Source of the DNA: Campylobacter sp. RM16187
GTDB lineage: Bacteria > Campylobacterota > Campylobacteria > Campylobacterales > Campylobacteraceae
Direction: 5' to 3'
Length of the DNA: 64,000 bases
Assembly (NCBI RefSeq): GCF_025319965.1
Contig: NZ_CP012549.1
Coordinates: 1,860,001-1,924,000, forward strand
Under the pieces are notes generated by a model. The model ran no database searches, was not told where the DNA came from, and was given only the letters and a program-made list of their open reading frames with translations. Positions 53,718-61,172 of this stretch are shown here, one piece after another; within the stretch, counting starts at the first letter, position 1, and each line of letters opens with the position of its first letter. The position numbers were made by a program, and so were the translations under genes.

Positions 53718-53723
53718 CTTATA
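53718..53723 (-). promoter_or_regulatory. Candidate -10 of cas8b
   Basis: TATAAG in the context AATATAAGAT on the minus strand would start transcription about 50 bases above the cas8b ATG. TATAAA at 53700-53705 is a weaker alternative. The hexamer overlaps the target of the neighbouring crRNA-like element. Confidence 0.4.
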
Positions 53724-53739
53724 TTGCTTTGTAATTTAA
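53722..53739 (+). promoter_or_regulatory. Putative target (protospacer-like) site of the cas6-cas8b crRNA-like RNA
   Basis: TATTGCTTTGTAATTTAA matches TATTGATGTGTAATTTAA at 53799-53816 at 16 of 18 positions; the mismatches are spacer positions 6 and 8. Identity starts exactly at the first base after the repeat-like handle and ends after 18 bases. The bases 5' of it, TTA, would be the PAM. It lies between a leftward -10 for cas8b and a rightward -10 (53746-53751) for the crRNA-like gene. Confidence 0.6.
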
Positions 53740-53757
53740 GAAAATTATGATATTATT

Positions 53758-53836
53758 TCTACCGTAAAAGAAAATTTTACTCTTTTAGGGTTTGAAATTA
53801 TTGATGTGTAATTTAATTAATTAATTTTCTTTTACA
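53758..53836 (+). ncRNA. Candidate crRNA-like regulatory RNA (CreR/CreA type)
   Basis: A lone repeat-like unit at 53770-53798 on the plus strand, opposite to all cas genes and to the array. Its 3' half CTTTTAGGGTTTGAAA differs from the array repeat by one base in 16 and ends in handle TTTGAAAT. The stem GCCT-AGGC of the true repeat is here CTCT-AGGG: the outer pair changed on both sides and one pair became G-U, so the hairpin that Cas6 recognises is kept. A -10 TATGAT (53746-53751) points rightward. The 18 bases after the handle match a site in the cas8b promoter. The T-rich 53825-53834 could end the RNA or be part of a second degraded repeat. Confidence 0.6.
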
Positions 53837-54513
53837 ATCTCCAAAAATCCGGTGCCAACGCTCATGCACCCGCTTCCAACACCTGTATCAAGTATCAAAT
53901 TTATCATCTCGCTACTAGCCTTTATTTCCCATATAGCCTGCCATGCACGCATTGGCGCATTATTATTACCATAATAAAATAAAACAGGTTTATAAAGGTT
54001 TTGCCATTTCAAAATAAGCTCAAATTCGCCGTCATATTCATATCCTTTTATAGTCTCAAATCTCTGCAATGCATTAGTTTTCATCATTTCAAGATGTCTT
54101 GAATCCTGTGGCTCAAGATAAATTTTATAGCCCAAAAGTCCTTGTATAGCGCAAGCCGCATAACCTTTTAACAAAACGCTCTTACCTTCTAGCTCATTAA
54201 CTCTATGAGATGATATTGATATGTTAGTGTCTAGCAGATAAATTTCGCCTAGCTTAAGACCGTTTTTTAAAATTTCCATGGCAATAAGCTCTTCAAATTT
54301 TGGCTCATACGAGGTAAATCTTATCCGTAAATTTAAACCTCTCAAACTAAAATCAAAATTTGTTTTTTTAAATATTTTGCCTGTCTTTTTATGTCTATAT
54401 CCGATATGCTCGCTTTCTGGTAAGTTATGATATATGAAGCCTTGTATAAGCTCTGGCAAAATTTTTGCAACCTTAATATTTGTAGTAGGAAGTTTAGAAT
54501 TTATAATAAGCAT
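53821..54513 (-). CDS. cas6: CRISPR RNA endonuclease Cas6
   Basis: 230 aa, two ferredoxin-like halves. The C-terminal glycine-rich loop GVGSGCMSVGTGFLE (211-225) is the Cas6 signature; His in the N-terminal half (GYRHKKTGK) is a candidate catalytic residue. It cuts repeats to leave an 8-base handle. First gene of the cas operon; RBS AAAGGATC. A 161-base gap follows before cas8b, the only large gap in the operon. Confidence 0.94.
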   Translation of the reverse strand: MLIINSKLPTTNIKVAKILPELIQGFIYHNLPESEHIGYRHKKTGKIFKKTNFDFSLRGLNLRIRFTSYEPKFEELIAMEILKNGLKLGEIYLLDTNISISSHRVNELEGKSVLLKGYAACAIQGLLGYKIYLEPQDSRHLEMMKTNALQRFETIKGYEYDGEFELILKWQNLYKPVLFYYGNNNAPMRAWQAIWEIKASSEMINLILDTGVGSGCMSVGTGFLEIVKEN

Positions 54514-54550
54514 ACTTGATCCTTTAAATTTTTAACGCTATAAATTATAG

Positions 54551-54556
54551 ATTATA
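54551..54556 (-). promoter_or_regulatory. cas6 promoter -10
   Basis: A perfect TATAAT on the minus strand, 38 bases above the cas6 ATG, in an AT-rich context with no clear -35, as usual in Campylobacter. Confidence 0.6.
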
Positions 54557-54619
54557 TTAGATAAATTTTTAAATTATTAACTTTAAGTTGAGTTAAAATT
54601 TAACCCCCTAAGATATGAT

Positions 54620-54693
54620 TTCATTGTCCGACAAGAAAAACCTCCTTTTTGTAACAACTCAAATACGCTCCTTATTTTAGGGGCGTATTTTTT
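54620..54693 (+). ncRNA. Candidate small RNA with CCUCC loop
   Basis: Between the divergent cas6 and moaC. Three stems in a row: TTGT-CCG-ACAA (54624-54634), AAAAA-CCTCC-TTTTT (54636-54650) and a terminator AAATACGC...GCGTATTT (54661-54690) with T6 (54688-54693). A TATGAT (54614-54619) lies just upstream. moaC has its own TATAAT after the terminator, so the terminator must belong to something else. The CCTCC loop copies the anti-Shine-Dalgarno core and could pair with ribosome binding sites. No known family recognised. Confidence 0.4.
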
Positions 54694-54712
54694 CTCCTTA
54701 AACTTTTTCTGA

Positions 54713-54718
54713 TATAAT
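54713..54718 (+). promoter_or_regulatory. moaC promoter -10
   Basis: Perfect TATAAT, 25 bases above the moaC ATG, with a T-rich upstream stretch. Confidence 0.65.
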
Positions 54719-54742
54719 CTTTTAAAACATTAAAGGAAGTAA

Positions 54743-55216
54743 ATGCTAACACATATAGATGAAAAAAATCGTCCAAAAATGGTAGATGTAAGTGAAAAAT
54801 CGATAACTACGAGAATAGCTGTAGCAAGCGGAATAATCAAAATGAGCGAAGCTGCATTCAATGCTATCAAAGAAAATACCGGCAAAAAGGGTCCTGTATT
54901 GCAAACAGCAGTAGTAGCGGCAATAACAGGAGCAAAAAAGACAAGCGAACTAATCCCGATGTGCCATCCTCTACTAATAAGCGGTATAGATTGCGATATA
55001 GTAGAAATCCCGGAAATTACCGCATTTAAACTCATAGTAAGCGTCAAGATAGACGGCAAAACAGGCGTGGAGATGGAGGCGCTAACCGGAGTTAGCATAG
55101 GCCTTTTAACTATTTACGACATGATAAAGGCTATTGATAAAACCATGCAGATAACAGACATAATGCTTGAAAGTAAAAGCGGAGGTAAGAGTGGCGAATA
55201 TTTGCGAGTTAAATAA
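54743..55216 (+). CDS. moaC: Cyclic pyranopterin monophosphate synthase MoaC
   Basis: 157 aa. Second step of molybdenum-cofactor synthesis. [35 protein letters not shown] and [22 protein letters not shown] contain the conserved catalytic region, and the gene ends [19 protein letters not shown]. The DUF493 gene starts inside its 3' end. Order moaC-DUF493-helical protein matches what I recall of C. jejuni Cj0252-Cj0254. Confidence 0.96.
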   Translation: MLTHIDEKNRPKMVDVSEKSITTRIAVASGIIKMSEAAFNAIKENTGKKGPVLQTAVVAAITGAKKTSELIPMCHPLLISGIDCDIVEIPEITAFKLIVSVKIDGKTGVEMEALTGVSIGLLTIYDMIKAIDKTMQITDIMLESKSGGKSGEYLRVK

Positions 55217-55454
55217 AGAGCCAAAGATAGAATATCCAAATTTTTGGGAATATAAAGTAATATTTGAAAAAGATCAAAATGTACATAAAATCGTGCTTGA
55301 TATTGTAGGTGACAGAGAGCATAAGTTAGTTGTCTCAAAATCAAGCAAAGAGGGCAAATATACAAGCTACAATCTAAGTGTTATAGTCAATTCCAACGAG
55401 GAGCGCTTAGAGCTATTTTCGGCCTTAAGGCATGTTTCAAAATACGTATTATAG
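55191..55454 (+). CDS. DUF493 (YbeD-like) family protein
   Basis: 87 aa from GTG 55191, with GGAGG six bases upstream inside moaC; a TTG at 55167 is poorer. [10 protein letters not shown] and the alpha-beta ACT-like pattern ending [11 protein letters not shown] are typical. YbeD is thought to be regulatory; function here is unknown. Overlaps moaC by 26 bases. Confidence 0.8.
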   Translation: MANICELNKEPKIEYPNFWEYKVIFEKDQNVHKIVLDIVGDREHKLVVSKSSKEGKYTSYNLSVIVNSNEERLELFSALRHVSKYVL

Positions 55455-55462
55455 GAGATATT

Positions 55463-56749
55463 ATGCAAAATAAGATTTTTTTACATACAATCGCGGAAAA
55501 CAAAGATAATCCTCAAATTTTAGTTTTGATTAGAGAGCTTGCTTTCGATCTTGGCAAGAAAAAATTCAAAGATATCAAATGTCAAAAAGAGCTAAATCAA
55601 GAGCTTTTACATACTTTTTCAGATATGTGCCAAATCTTAAAAAGTGAAAATTTACTAAATGCAAAAAGTATATCAAACCTTATAGACGGACTTATAGATG
55701 CCTCTACAGAATCAAAAGAACAGTTTTTATATAGGCTTATTTACGAAAAAGAACAGGTAGAAAAGCAAATTTTAAACCAAAAAAACGATATAAAAGATAG
55801 CATAAAAAGCTCTCTTGAAGCAGTCGAGAACTATATCCAAGACAGCGATTTTGAAAACAAAAACGAGATAATAGGCAAAATAAATGATGCGATGTTCCTT
55901 GATCTGCAAATGCTTGAGATATTGAAAGAAACAACAGAAACCGCTTTTTTAACGACGATAGAAAAGGGAGAAGATGTAAGAGATACCGCTACGGAAATAG
56001 CCAAAAACATCGTTTACGGCGCAATAAATGAAGGAAATTTTAACAAACAAAGATTTTTAGAAATTTCAGGAAGTGTTATAGAAACTGCGACGGTAATAGC
56101 AAACGAGGATCATCTGTTTGCCAAAGATCTGATATATGGAGCTATCGTAGGCTCAAAAGACGGGGTTACAAAGTCTATTGAAAAATTTAAAGACGATATG
56201 AAATTTGCTCCGGATAGCCAAATTTTAGTAAATTCTGTTAAAGATTTAATAGGAATAGAAGAGGACTTTATTCAGATGCTAAAAGACTTAATGGCACAGA
56301 CCGAAGAGCCATCAGCGAGCATAATAAACGATATTTTAGAAGATTCTCTTGATAGCTACTATGCGAAATTTAAACGTATTCAAAACGAGCTAAGCGAACA
56401 ATTAAACATTAGGCTAGAAGAGCTTAAAACAAACGAAAATATCAACAAATTTGTCAAAACAGCAACTATGAAATTTGAAGAGCTTAAACGCGAACTTGAT
56501 GAAAAAAGCGAGAAGCTAAAAGAGAATTTTGATGCCAGTAAAAAGCTGGAATCACTTAAAAAAGAGATAGATGAATTTGAGAAAAAAGCTGGTGAAAAGA
56601 TGGAAAATTTAAGCAGTAATTTAGGAGAAAATTTAAAAAGCAAGTCAAAAGAACTAGGAGAAAAATTTTATAAAGCTGCTGAAAATTTCATAAAAAATAC
56701 AAAAGAAAAAATAGGTATCAAAGATGATGACAAGAATGGGCTAAACTAA
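55463..56749 (+). CDS. Long helical / coiled-coil protein, Cj0254-like by position
   Basis: 428 aa, no signal peptide or membrane segment. Nearly all-helical and Lys/Glu-rich; the last 120 residues (about 300-420) form a long amphipathic coiled coil with repeating KxxELxEK blocks. RBS AGGAG. No enzymatic motif. Membrane-remodelling or envelope-stress proteins share this look, but I make no functional claim. Confidence 0.8.
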   Translation: MQNKIFLHTIAENKDNPQILVLIRELAFDLGKKKFKDIKCQKELNQELLHTFSDMCQILKSENLLNAKSISNLIDGLIDASTESKEQFLYRLIYEKEQVEKQILNQKNDIKDSIKSSLEAVENYIQDSDFENKNEIIGKINDAMFLDLQMLEILKETTETAFLTTIEKGEDVRDTATEIAKNIVYGAINEGNFNKQRFLEISGSVIETATVIANEDHLFAKDLIYGAIVGSKDGVTKSIEKFKDDMKFAPDSQILVNSVKDLIGIEEDFIQMLKDLMAQTEEPSASIINDILEDSLDSYYAKFKRIQNELSEQLNIRLEELKTNENINKFVKTATMKFEELKRELDEKSEKLKENFDASKKLESLKKEIDEFEKKAGEKMENLSSNLGENLKSKSKELGEKFYKAAENFIKNTKEKIGIKDDDKNGLN

Positions 56750-56830
56750 TTAGCCCATATTTTTAGAGATTATATTCTGCAAAAAAATAACAAATAAAAC
56801 AAAATACTGAATTATGAAGTAATTTGATCA

Positions 56831-57397
56831 CTAGCTGCGCTTAAAGAGTTCACCTACATCGTGATTCTTGGATTCAGTCCAAGGAATATCAAAAAATTTA
56901 ACTTTCTGAAATCCAATAAGACTTGCGACTAAATTCGAAGGAAACATCTCAACGGCATTATTATATATCTCAACTGCCGAATTATACGCTCTCCTGGCAG
57001 CTGAAATTTGTTCTTCTACTTCATTTAAACTCTCTTGTAAGTAGAGCAAATTCTCATTTGCTTTTAGCTCAGGGTAAGCTTCAAGCATAAGCTGAATGTT
57101 TGGCAATAAATTTGAAATTTTAGCATTTAAATCAAATTTTTCTTGTTGAGTTTTTGCATTTTTAGCTTTAGACCTCAGCTCTGTGATCTTTTCTAAAAGC
57201 TCTCTTTCGTGAATCAAATATTGATTTGCAGTAGCCACTAAATTTGGAAGCAAATCATATCTGCGCTTTAGTTGAACATCAATTCCAGCCTCAATATTTG
57301 CCACTTGATTTTTTTTGGAAATTAATGAGTTATAAATAATTATTGCATAAACGGCTAAAATAGCAACAAAGATCAATAACCACATAAAATTTCCCAT
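56831..57397 (-). CDS. LemA family protein
   Basis: 188 aa. An N-terminal membrane helix (about 5-25) is followed by a helical bundle with the LemA pattern YNSLISKKNQVANIEAGIDVQLKRRYDLLPNLV (in parts) and LNEVEEQISAARRAYNSAVEIYNNAVEMFPSNLVA. Function poorly known. Convergent with the preceding helical-protein gene, 81 bases apart. Confidence 0.93.
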   Translation of the reverse strand: MGNFMWLLIFVAILAVYAIIIYNSLISKKNQVANIEAGIDVQLKRRYDLLPNLVATANQYLIHERELLEKITELRSKAKNAKTQQEKFDLNAKISNLLPNIQLMLEAYPELKANENLLYLQESLNEVEEQISAARRAYNSAVEIYNNAVEMFPSNLVASLIGFQKVKFFDIPWTESKNHDVGELFKRS

Positions 57398-57588
57398 TAC
57401 AACCCTTTAAAATACCTAATTTAAATTATAACAAAACAATACTTATTTTATATAAAATAATAAAAATCTCTTTAAAAATTTTAATATATTAATCTTTGAA
57501 TTTTATGTACCTTAAAAAACTTAAAAACTAAAAAAAATACGTCAAAGAAAAAATTTAAAATATCTCTTAAGACGCATAAAACTAAATT

Positions 57589-59403
57589 TTACTCCTTAGA
57601 TTTTGCCATTCTGCGGCGAATTGTAGGGTCTAGATAGCGCTTTCTAACGCGGATATTTACAGGAGTAACTTCAACTAGTTCGTCCTCTTCGATCCACTCA
57701 AGCGCACGCTCAAGGCTAAGCTTGCGAGGCGGCACCAGCTTGATCGCATCATCGCTTCCGCTTGCACGCACGTTGGTTAAATTTTTGCCCTTGATCGGGT
57801 TTACGTCAAGGTCGTTTGGACGGCTGTGCTCGCCGATTATCATGCCGACATAAACTTTAGTTTGCGGATCGACAAATAGCACACCGCGATCTTGCAGGTT
57901 AAATAGCGAATACGCAAGCGTCACGCCGTTTTCCATAGATACAAGCGCGCCATTGCTTCTTTGATCCACGCTTCCGCTTAACGGGCGAAATTCCAAAAAG
58001 CTATGGTTCATCACACCTTCGCCTTTAGTATCTGTTAAAAACTGGCTTCTAAAGCCGATTAGTCCGCGCGCAGGGATTTCAAATTCGATCCTGGTTTGTC
58101 CGTCGCCTGTCGGATGCATGGAGACCATCTCAGCCTTTCTGCGTCCGAGTTTTTCGATAACAGTTCCGCTAAACTCATCAGGCACATCGATCACAAGCAG
58201 CTCAAAAGGCTCGCATCTCACGCCGTTAATCTCCTTAACGATAACTTCCGGCCTGCCAAGACAAAATTCAAAGCCTTCGCGGCGCATATTTTCAGCCAAA
58301 ATCGTTATCTGAAGCTCACCGCGTCCGCTAACTTTGAATTTACCCTCGCCTTGGTTTTCATACTTCATCGCGATATTTGTCTTCATCTCGTTTGATAATC
58401 TCTCATCGATCTTATTTGACGTTACGTGCTTGCCCTCGGTTCCTGCAAGCGGGCTATCGTTAACTGAAAAAACAACGCTTAAAGTTGGCTCTTCTATGCG
58501 AAGCGGATCAAGCGGCATAGGAGAATTCGGATCAACTATGCTATCGCCCACATCAAGCGCGTCAAATCCAGCAATCGCTACGATATCACCAACTCCGGCT
58601 TCGTCTATATCGCGTCTTTCAAGTCCTAAAAATCCGATGAGTTTTGAAATTCTACCTGTTGTTTTCGTGCCGTCTGCTTTAGCTAGCATTACGTTTTGAT
58701 TTTTGGAAATTTTGCCGTTAAAGATACGCGCGATTCCGATCTTACCGACATAGTTGTCATAATCAAGCGTGAAAACTTGAAGCTGTAAAGGATTTTCCAA
58801 ATTTCCGCTAGGCTCAGGAACATGCGCCAAAATTGTCTCAAAAAGCGGTTTCATATCGACGTTTTCATCACTTAGCGCGTATTTTGCGTATCCGCTTCTT
58901 GCAGCTGCGTATATGACAGGAAATTCCAGCTGCTCGTCATTTGCTTCAAGTGCTACGAAAAGATCAAAAATTTCATTTACTACGCGGTCAGGATCGCCTG
59001 CAGGCTTATCTATCTTGTTTACCACAACTATCGGGCGAAGTCCTAAAGAAAGGGCTTTTTTAACCACAAATTTCGTCTGAGGCATAACGCCTTCTTGTGC
59101 ATCCACAAGCAAAAGCACGCCGTCAACCATCTTTAGCACGCGCTCAACCTCGCCGCCAAAGTCCGCGTGGCCCGGAGTGTCGATGATGTTTATCTTTGTG
59201 TCTTTGTATCTTATCGCGGTATTTTTTGAAAGGATCGTGATACCACGCTCTCTTTCGATATCGTTACTATCCATAACACGCTCGCCGACTGACTGGTGCT
59301 CGCTAAAGGTGCCTGATTGTTTAAGCAGCTCATCGACCATCGTCGTCTTGCCGTGATCGACGTGTGCGATAACGGCTATATTTCGTATATTTTCCAAAAC
59401 CAA
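57589..59403 (-). CDS. typA: Translational GTPase TypA/BipA
   Basis: 604 aa, full length. GTPase motifs are AHVDHGKTT (G1), RGITI (G2), [16 protein letters not shown] (G3), [10 protein letters not shown] (G4). The C-terminal half includes [18 protein letters not shown] and [10 protein letters not shown]. Aids 50S assembly and stress adaptation, binding the ribosome at the EF-G site. Starts 158 bases from the divergent siderophore operon. Confidence 0.96.
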   Translation of the reverse strand: MVLENIRNIAVIAHVDHGKTTMVDELLKQSGTFSEHQSVGERVMDSNDIERERGITILSKNTAIRYKDTKINIIDTPGHADFGGEVERVLKMVDGVLLLVDAQEGVMPQTKFVVKKALSLGLRPIVVVNKIDKPAGDPDRVVNEIFDLFVALEANDEQLEFPVIYAAARSGYAKYALSDENVDMKPLFETILAHVPEPSGNLENPLQLQVFTLDYDNYVGKIGIARIFNGKISKNQNVMLAKADGTKTTGRISKLIGFLGLERRDIDEAGVGDIVAIAGFDALDVGDSIVDPNSPMPLDPLRIEEPTLSVVFSVNDSPLAGTEGKHVTSNKIDERLSNEMKTNIAMKYENQGEGKFKVSGRGELQITILAENMRREGFEFCLGRPEVIVKEINGVRCEPFELLVIDVPDEFSGTVIEKLGRRKAEMVSMHPTGDGQTRIEFEIPARGLIGFRSQFLTDTKGEGVMNHSFLEFRPLSGSVDQRSNGALVSMENGVTLAYSLFNLQDRGVLFVDPQTKVYVGMIIGEHSRPNDLDVNPIKGKNLTNVRASGSDDAIKLVPPRKLSLERALEWIEEDELVEVTPVNIRVRKRYLDPTIRRRMAKSKE

Positions 59404-59511
59404 ATCTCCAATCTATTTTCATCTAATAAGAGGCGATTTTATCTAAAAAATACTAAAATTTTGTTTTATTGTTTGCCGGACAAACTTTATATAAATTTAA
59501 AATAAGATTGA

Positions 59512-59550
59512 TATAATTTCACAAGGCATCAATTTAATTATTATAATAGG
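59512..59550 (+). promoter_or_regulatory. Promoter and possible Fur site of the fhu-like operon
   Basis: TATAAT (59512-59517) followed by an AT-rich partial palindrome around AATTATTATAAT (59535-59546), overlapping the expected start of transcription. Siderophore uptake operons are usually Fur-repressed; the match to a Fur box is loose. Confidence 0.4.
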
Positions 59551-59561
59551 TATCGTTTCCT

Positions 59562-60326
59562 ATGCTTAAAGCACAAAATCTTAGCCTTAAAATCGACGAT
59601 AAAATCATTCTGCACCCTCTCGATTTAGAATTTAAAAGCGGTAAAATTTATGGACTTATAGGACATAATGGATCTGGCAAGTCCTCTTTGATAAAAATTT
59701 TGGCAAAACAGCAAAAAGAATATCAAGGCAGCGTATTTCTGGACAATAAAAACATAAAAAAGTATCACTCTAAAGAATTTGCAAAAAAAGTCGCCTATTT
59801 GCCGCAAATTTTGCCTGATACCTCTTATTTAAACGGTTTTGAATTAGTAAGCATGGGCAGATATGCTCATCAAAGCGGGTTTTTAAGAGATAGATTAAAA
59901 GATAATAATATAGTTATCAAATGCCTAAAGATTACAAAAACACTCAATTTTAAAGATCAAGAGGTTCAAACCCTATCAGGGGGCGAAAAATCTCGCCTCT
60001 TTTTAGCAATGCTATTGGCTCAAGAGAGTAAATTTCTCTTGCTTGATGAACCTTTAGCTCCACTTGATATCTCATATCAAATAGAAGTTATGAATCTTAT
60101 ATCAAAACTTTGTAAAGAGCTTAAGATAGGCATTATTATCGTTATTCACGATATAAACCTAGCCTCGCTTTACTGTGATAAACTAATAGCTTTAAAAAAT
60201 GGAAACATAGTATTTAACGATGATGCAAAAAACGTTATGAATAAAGATAAACTAGAGCAAATTTACGGTATTCAGGCTTATATCATAGATCATCCGATCA
60301 AAAATCAACCTATAGCGATATTTTAA
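59562..60326 (+). CDS. fhuC: Fe-siderophore ABC transporter ATPase (FhuC/FecE-like)
   Basis: 254 aa. Walker A GHNGSGKSSL, signature LSGGEKSRLFLAMLLAQ, Walker B FLLLDEPLAPLD, and the switch His in VIHDINLA. Energises import of ferric siderophore. First gene of a plus-strand operon; the next gene starts at the base after its stop. Confidence 0.93.
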   Translation: MLKAQNLSLKIDDKIILHPLDLEFKSGKIYGLIGHNGSGKSSLIKILAKQQKEYQGSVFLDNKNIKKYHSKEFAKKVAYLPQILPDTSYLNGFELVSMGRYAHQSGFLRDRLKDNNIVIKCLKITKTLNFKDQEVQTLSGGEKSRLFLAMLLAQESKFLLLDEPLAPLDISYQIEVMNLISKLCKELKIGIIIVIHDINLASLYCDKLIALKNGNIVFNDDAKNVMNKDKLEQIYGIQAYIIDHPIKNQPIAIF

Positions 60327-61172
60327 ATGCGTATATTATTAATATTTCTTGTCACAATCCAAATGATTGTCGCCGACTTTAAAAAAGTTGTGGCGATAGA
60401 TTGGACTGCGGCTGAAATTTTAGGCTCTCTCGGATACGAAATAGCTGCTATAGGAGATAAAAGAAATTATAAAATTTGGGTTAAAGAACCCGAGCTTTCA
60501 GAAAATGTAGTCGATCTTGGACTTAGAATGCAACCGAATTTAGAAAGCCTTATAAAGATCAAACCAGACATCACTATTATCCCTTCGTTTTTTAAATTTC
60601 ATCAAAATACACTATCTCAATACTCCAATGTAGCTGTAATAGATGCATATAAAGATGGTAATTTATATGAAAATTTAATTAATGCAACAAAAGAGATAGC
60701 ACAGCTGATAGACAGGGAAAAAGAAGCTGCGAATTTAATAAGTAGAAATGAAGAAATTTTTAAAATTTTAAAAGATAAGGTCAAATTTTTTACCTCTGCT
60801 CCAATAGCAGTAGTTCAGTTTATAGATAGTAAACGACTTAGAATTTACGGCAAAAACAGTATTTACGGTATAAGCCTGGAAAAGCTGGGACTAATAAATG
60901 CAATAAAAGATGAATTCGCCACAAATCTTTGGGGTATAGCCACTATACCTCTGACTGCACTTTTTCATCTTCCAAACAACACAAGAATAGTAATAATCAA
61001 GCCAAACCCAATAAATATAGAATACGAACTAAAATTTAACAGCATTTACAGAGAGTTAAAATTATTCGAAAATCGAATAGAATTAGATCCTGTTTGGAGT
61101 GCAGGAGCTATAGCCAGTATGCAAAAATTCGCTTACAGACTGGTTTTTGAACTAAAAAGCCAGTTAAAATGA
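60327..61172 (+). CDS. fhuD: Periplasmic ferric-siderophore binding protein (FhuD-like)
   Basis: 281 aa with a signal peptide ending MIVADF; no lipobox. The KIWVKEPELSENVVDLGLRMQPNLESL stretch (in two parts) and the late LDPVWSAGAIASMQKFAYRL closely follow the E. coli FhuD arrangement, pointing to hydroxamate siderophores, although ligand choice cannot be read from this. Overlaps fhuB by four bases. Confidence 0.85.
   Translation: MRILLIFLVTIQMIVADFKKVVAIDWTAAEILGSLGYEIAAIGDKRNYKIWVKEPELSENVVDLGLRMQPNLESLIKIKPDITIIPSFFKFHQNTLSQYSNVAVIDAYKDGNLYENLINATKEIAQLIDREKEAANLISRNEEIFKILKDKVKFFTSAPIAVVQFIDSKRLRIYGKNSIYGISLEKLGLINAIKDEFATNLWGIATIPLTALFHLPNNTRIVIIKPNPINIEYELKFNSIYRELKLFENRIELDPVWSAGAIASMQKFAYRLVFELKSQLK

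Noticed and set aside
53820-53840. A second repeat-like half unit (AATTTTCTTTTAC) closing the crRNA-like element
   Set aside because: It is low-complexity, lies in the end of cas6 on the opposite strand, and needs a gap to align; not strong enough to call.
54600-54742. Attenuator or riboswitch controlling moaC
   Set aside because: A perfect TATAAT sits between the terminator and moaC, so moaC can be transcribed independently; a separate small RNA fits better.
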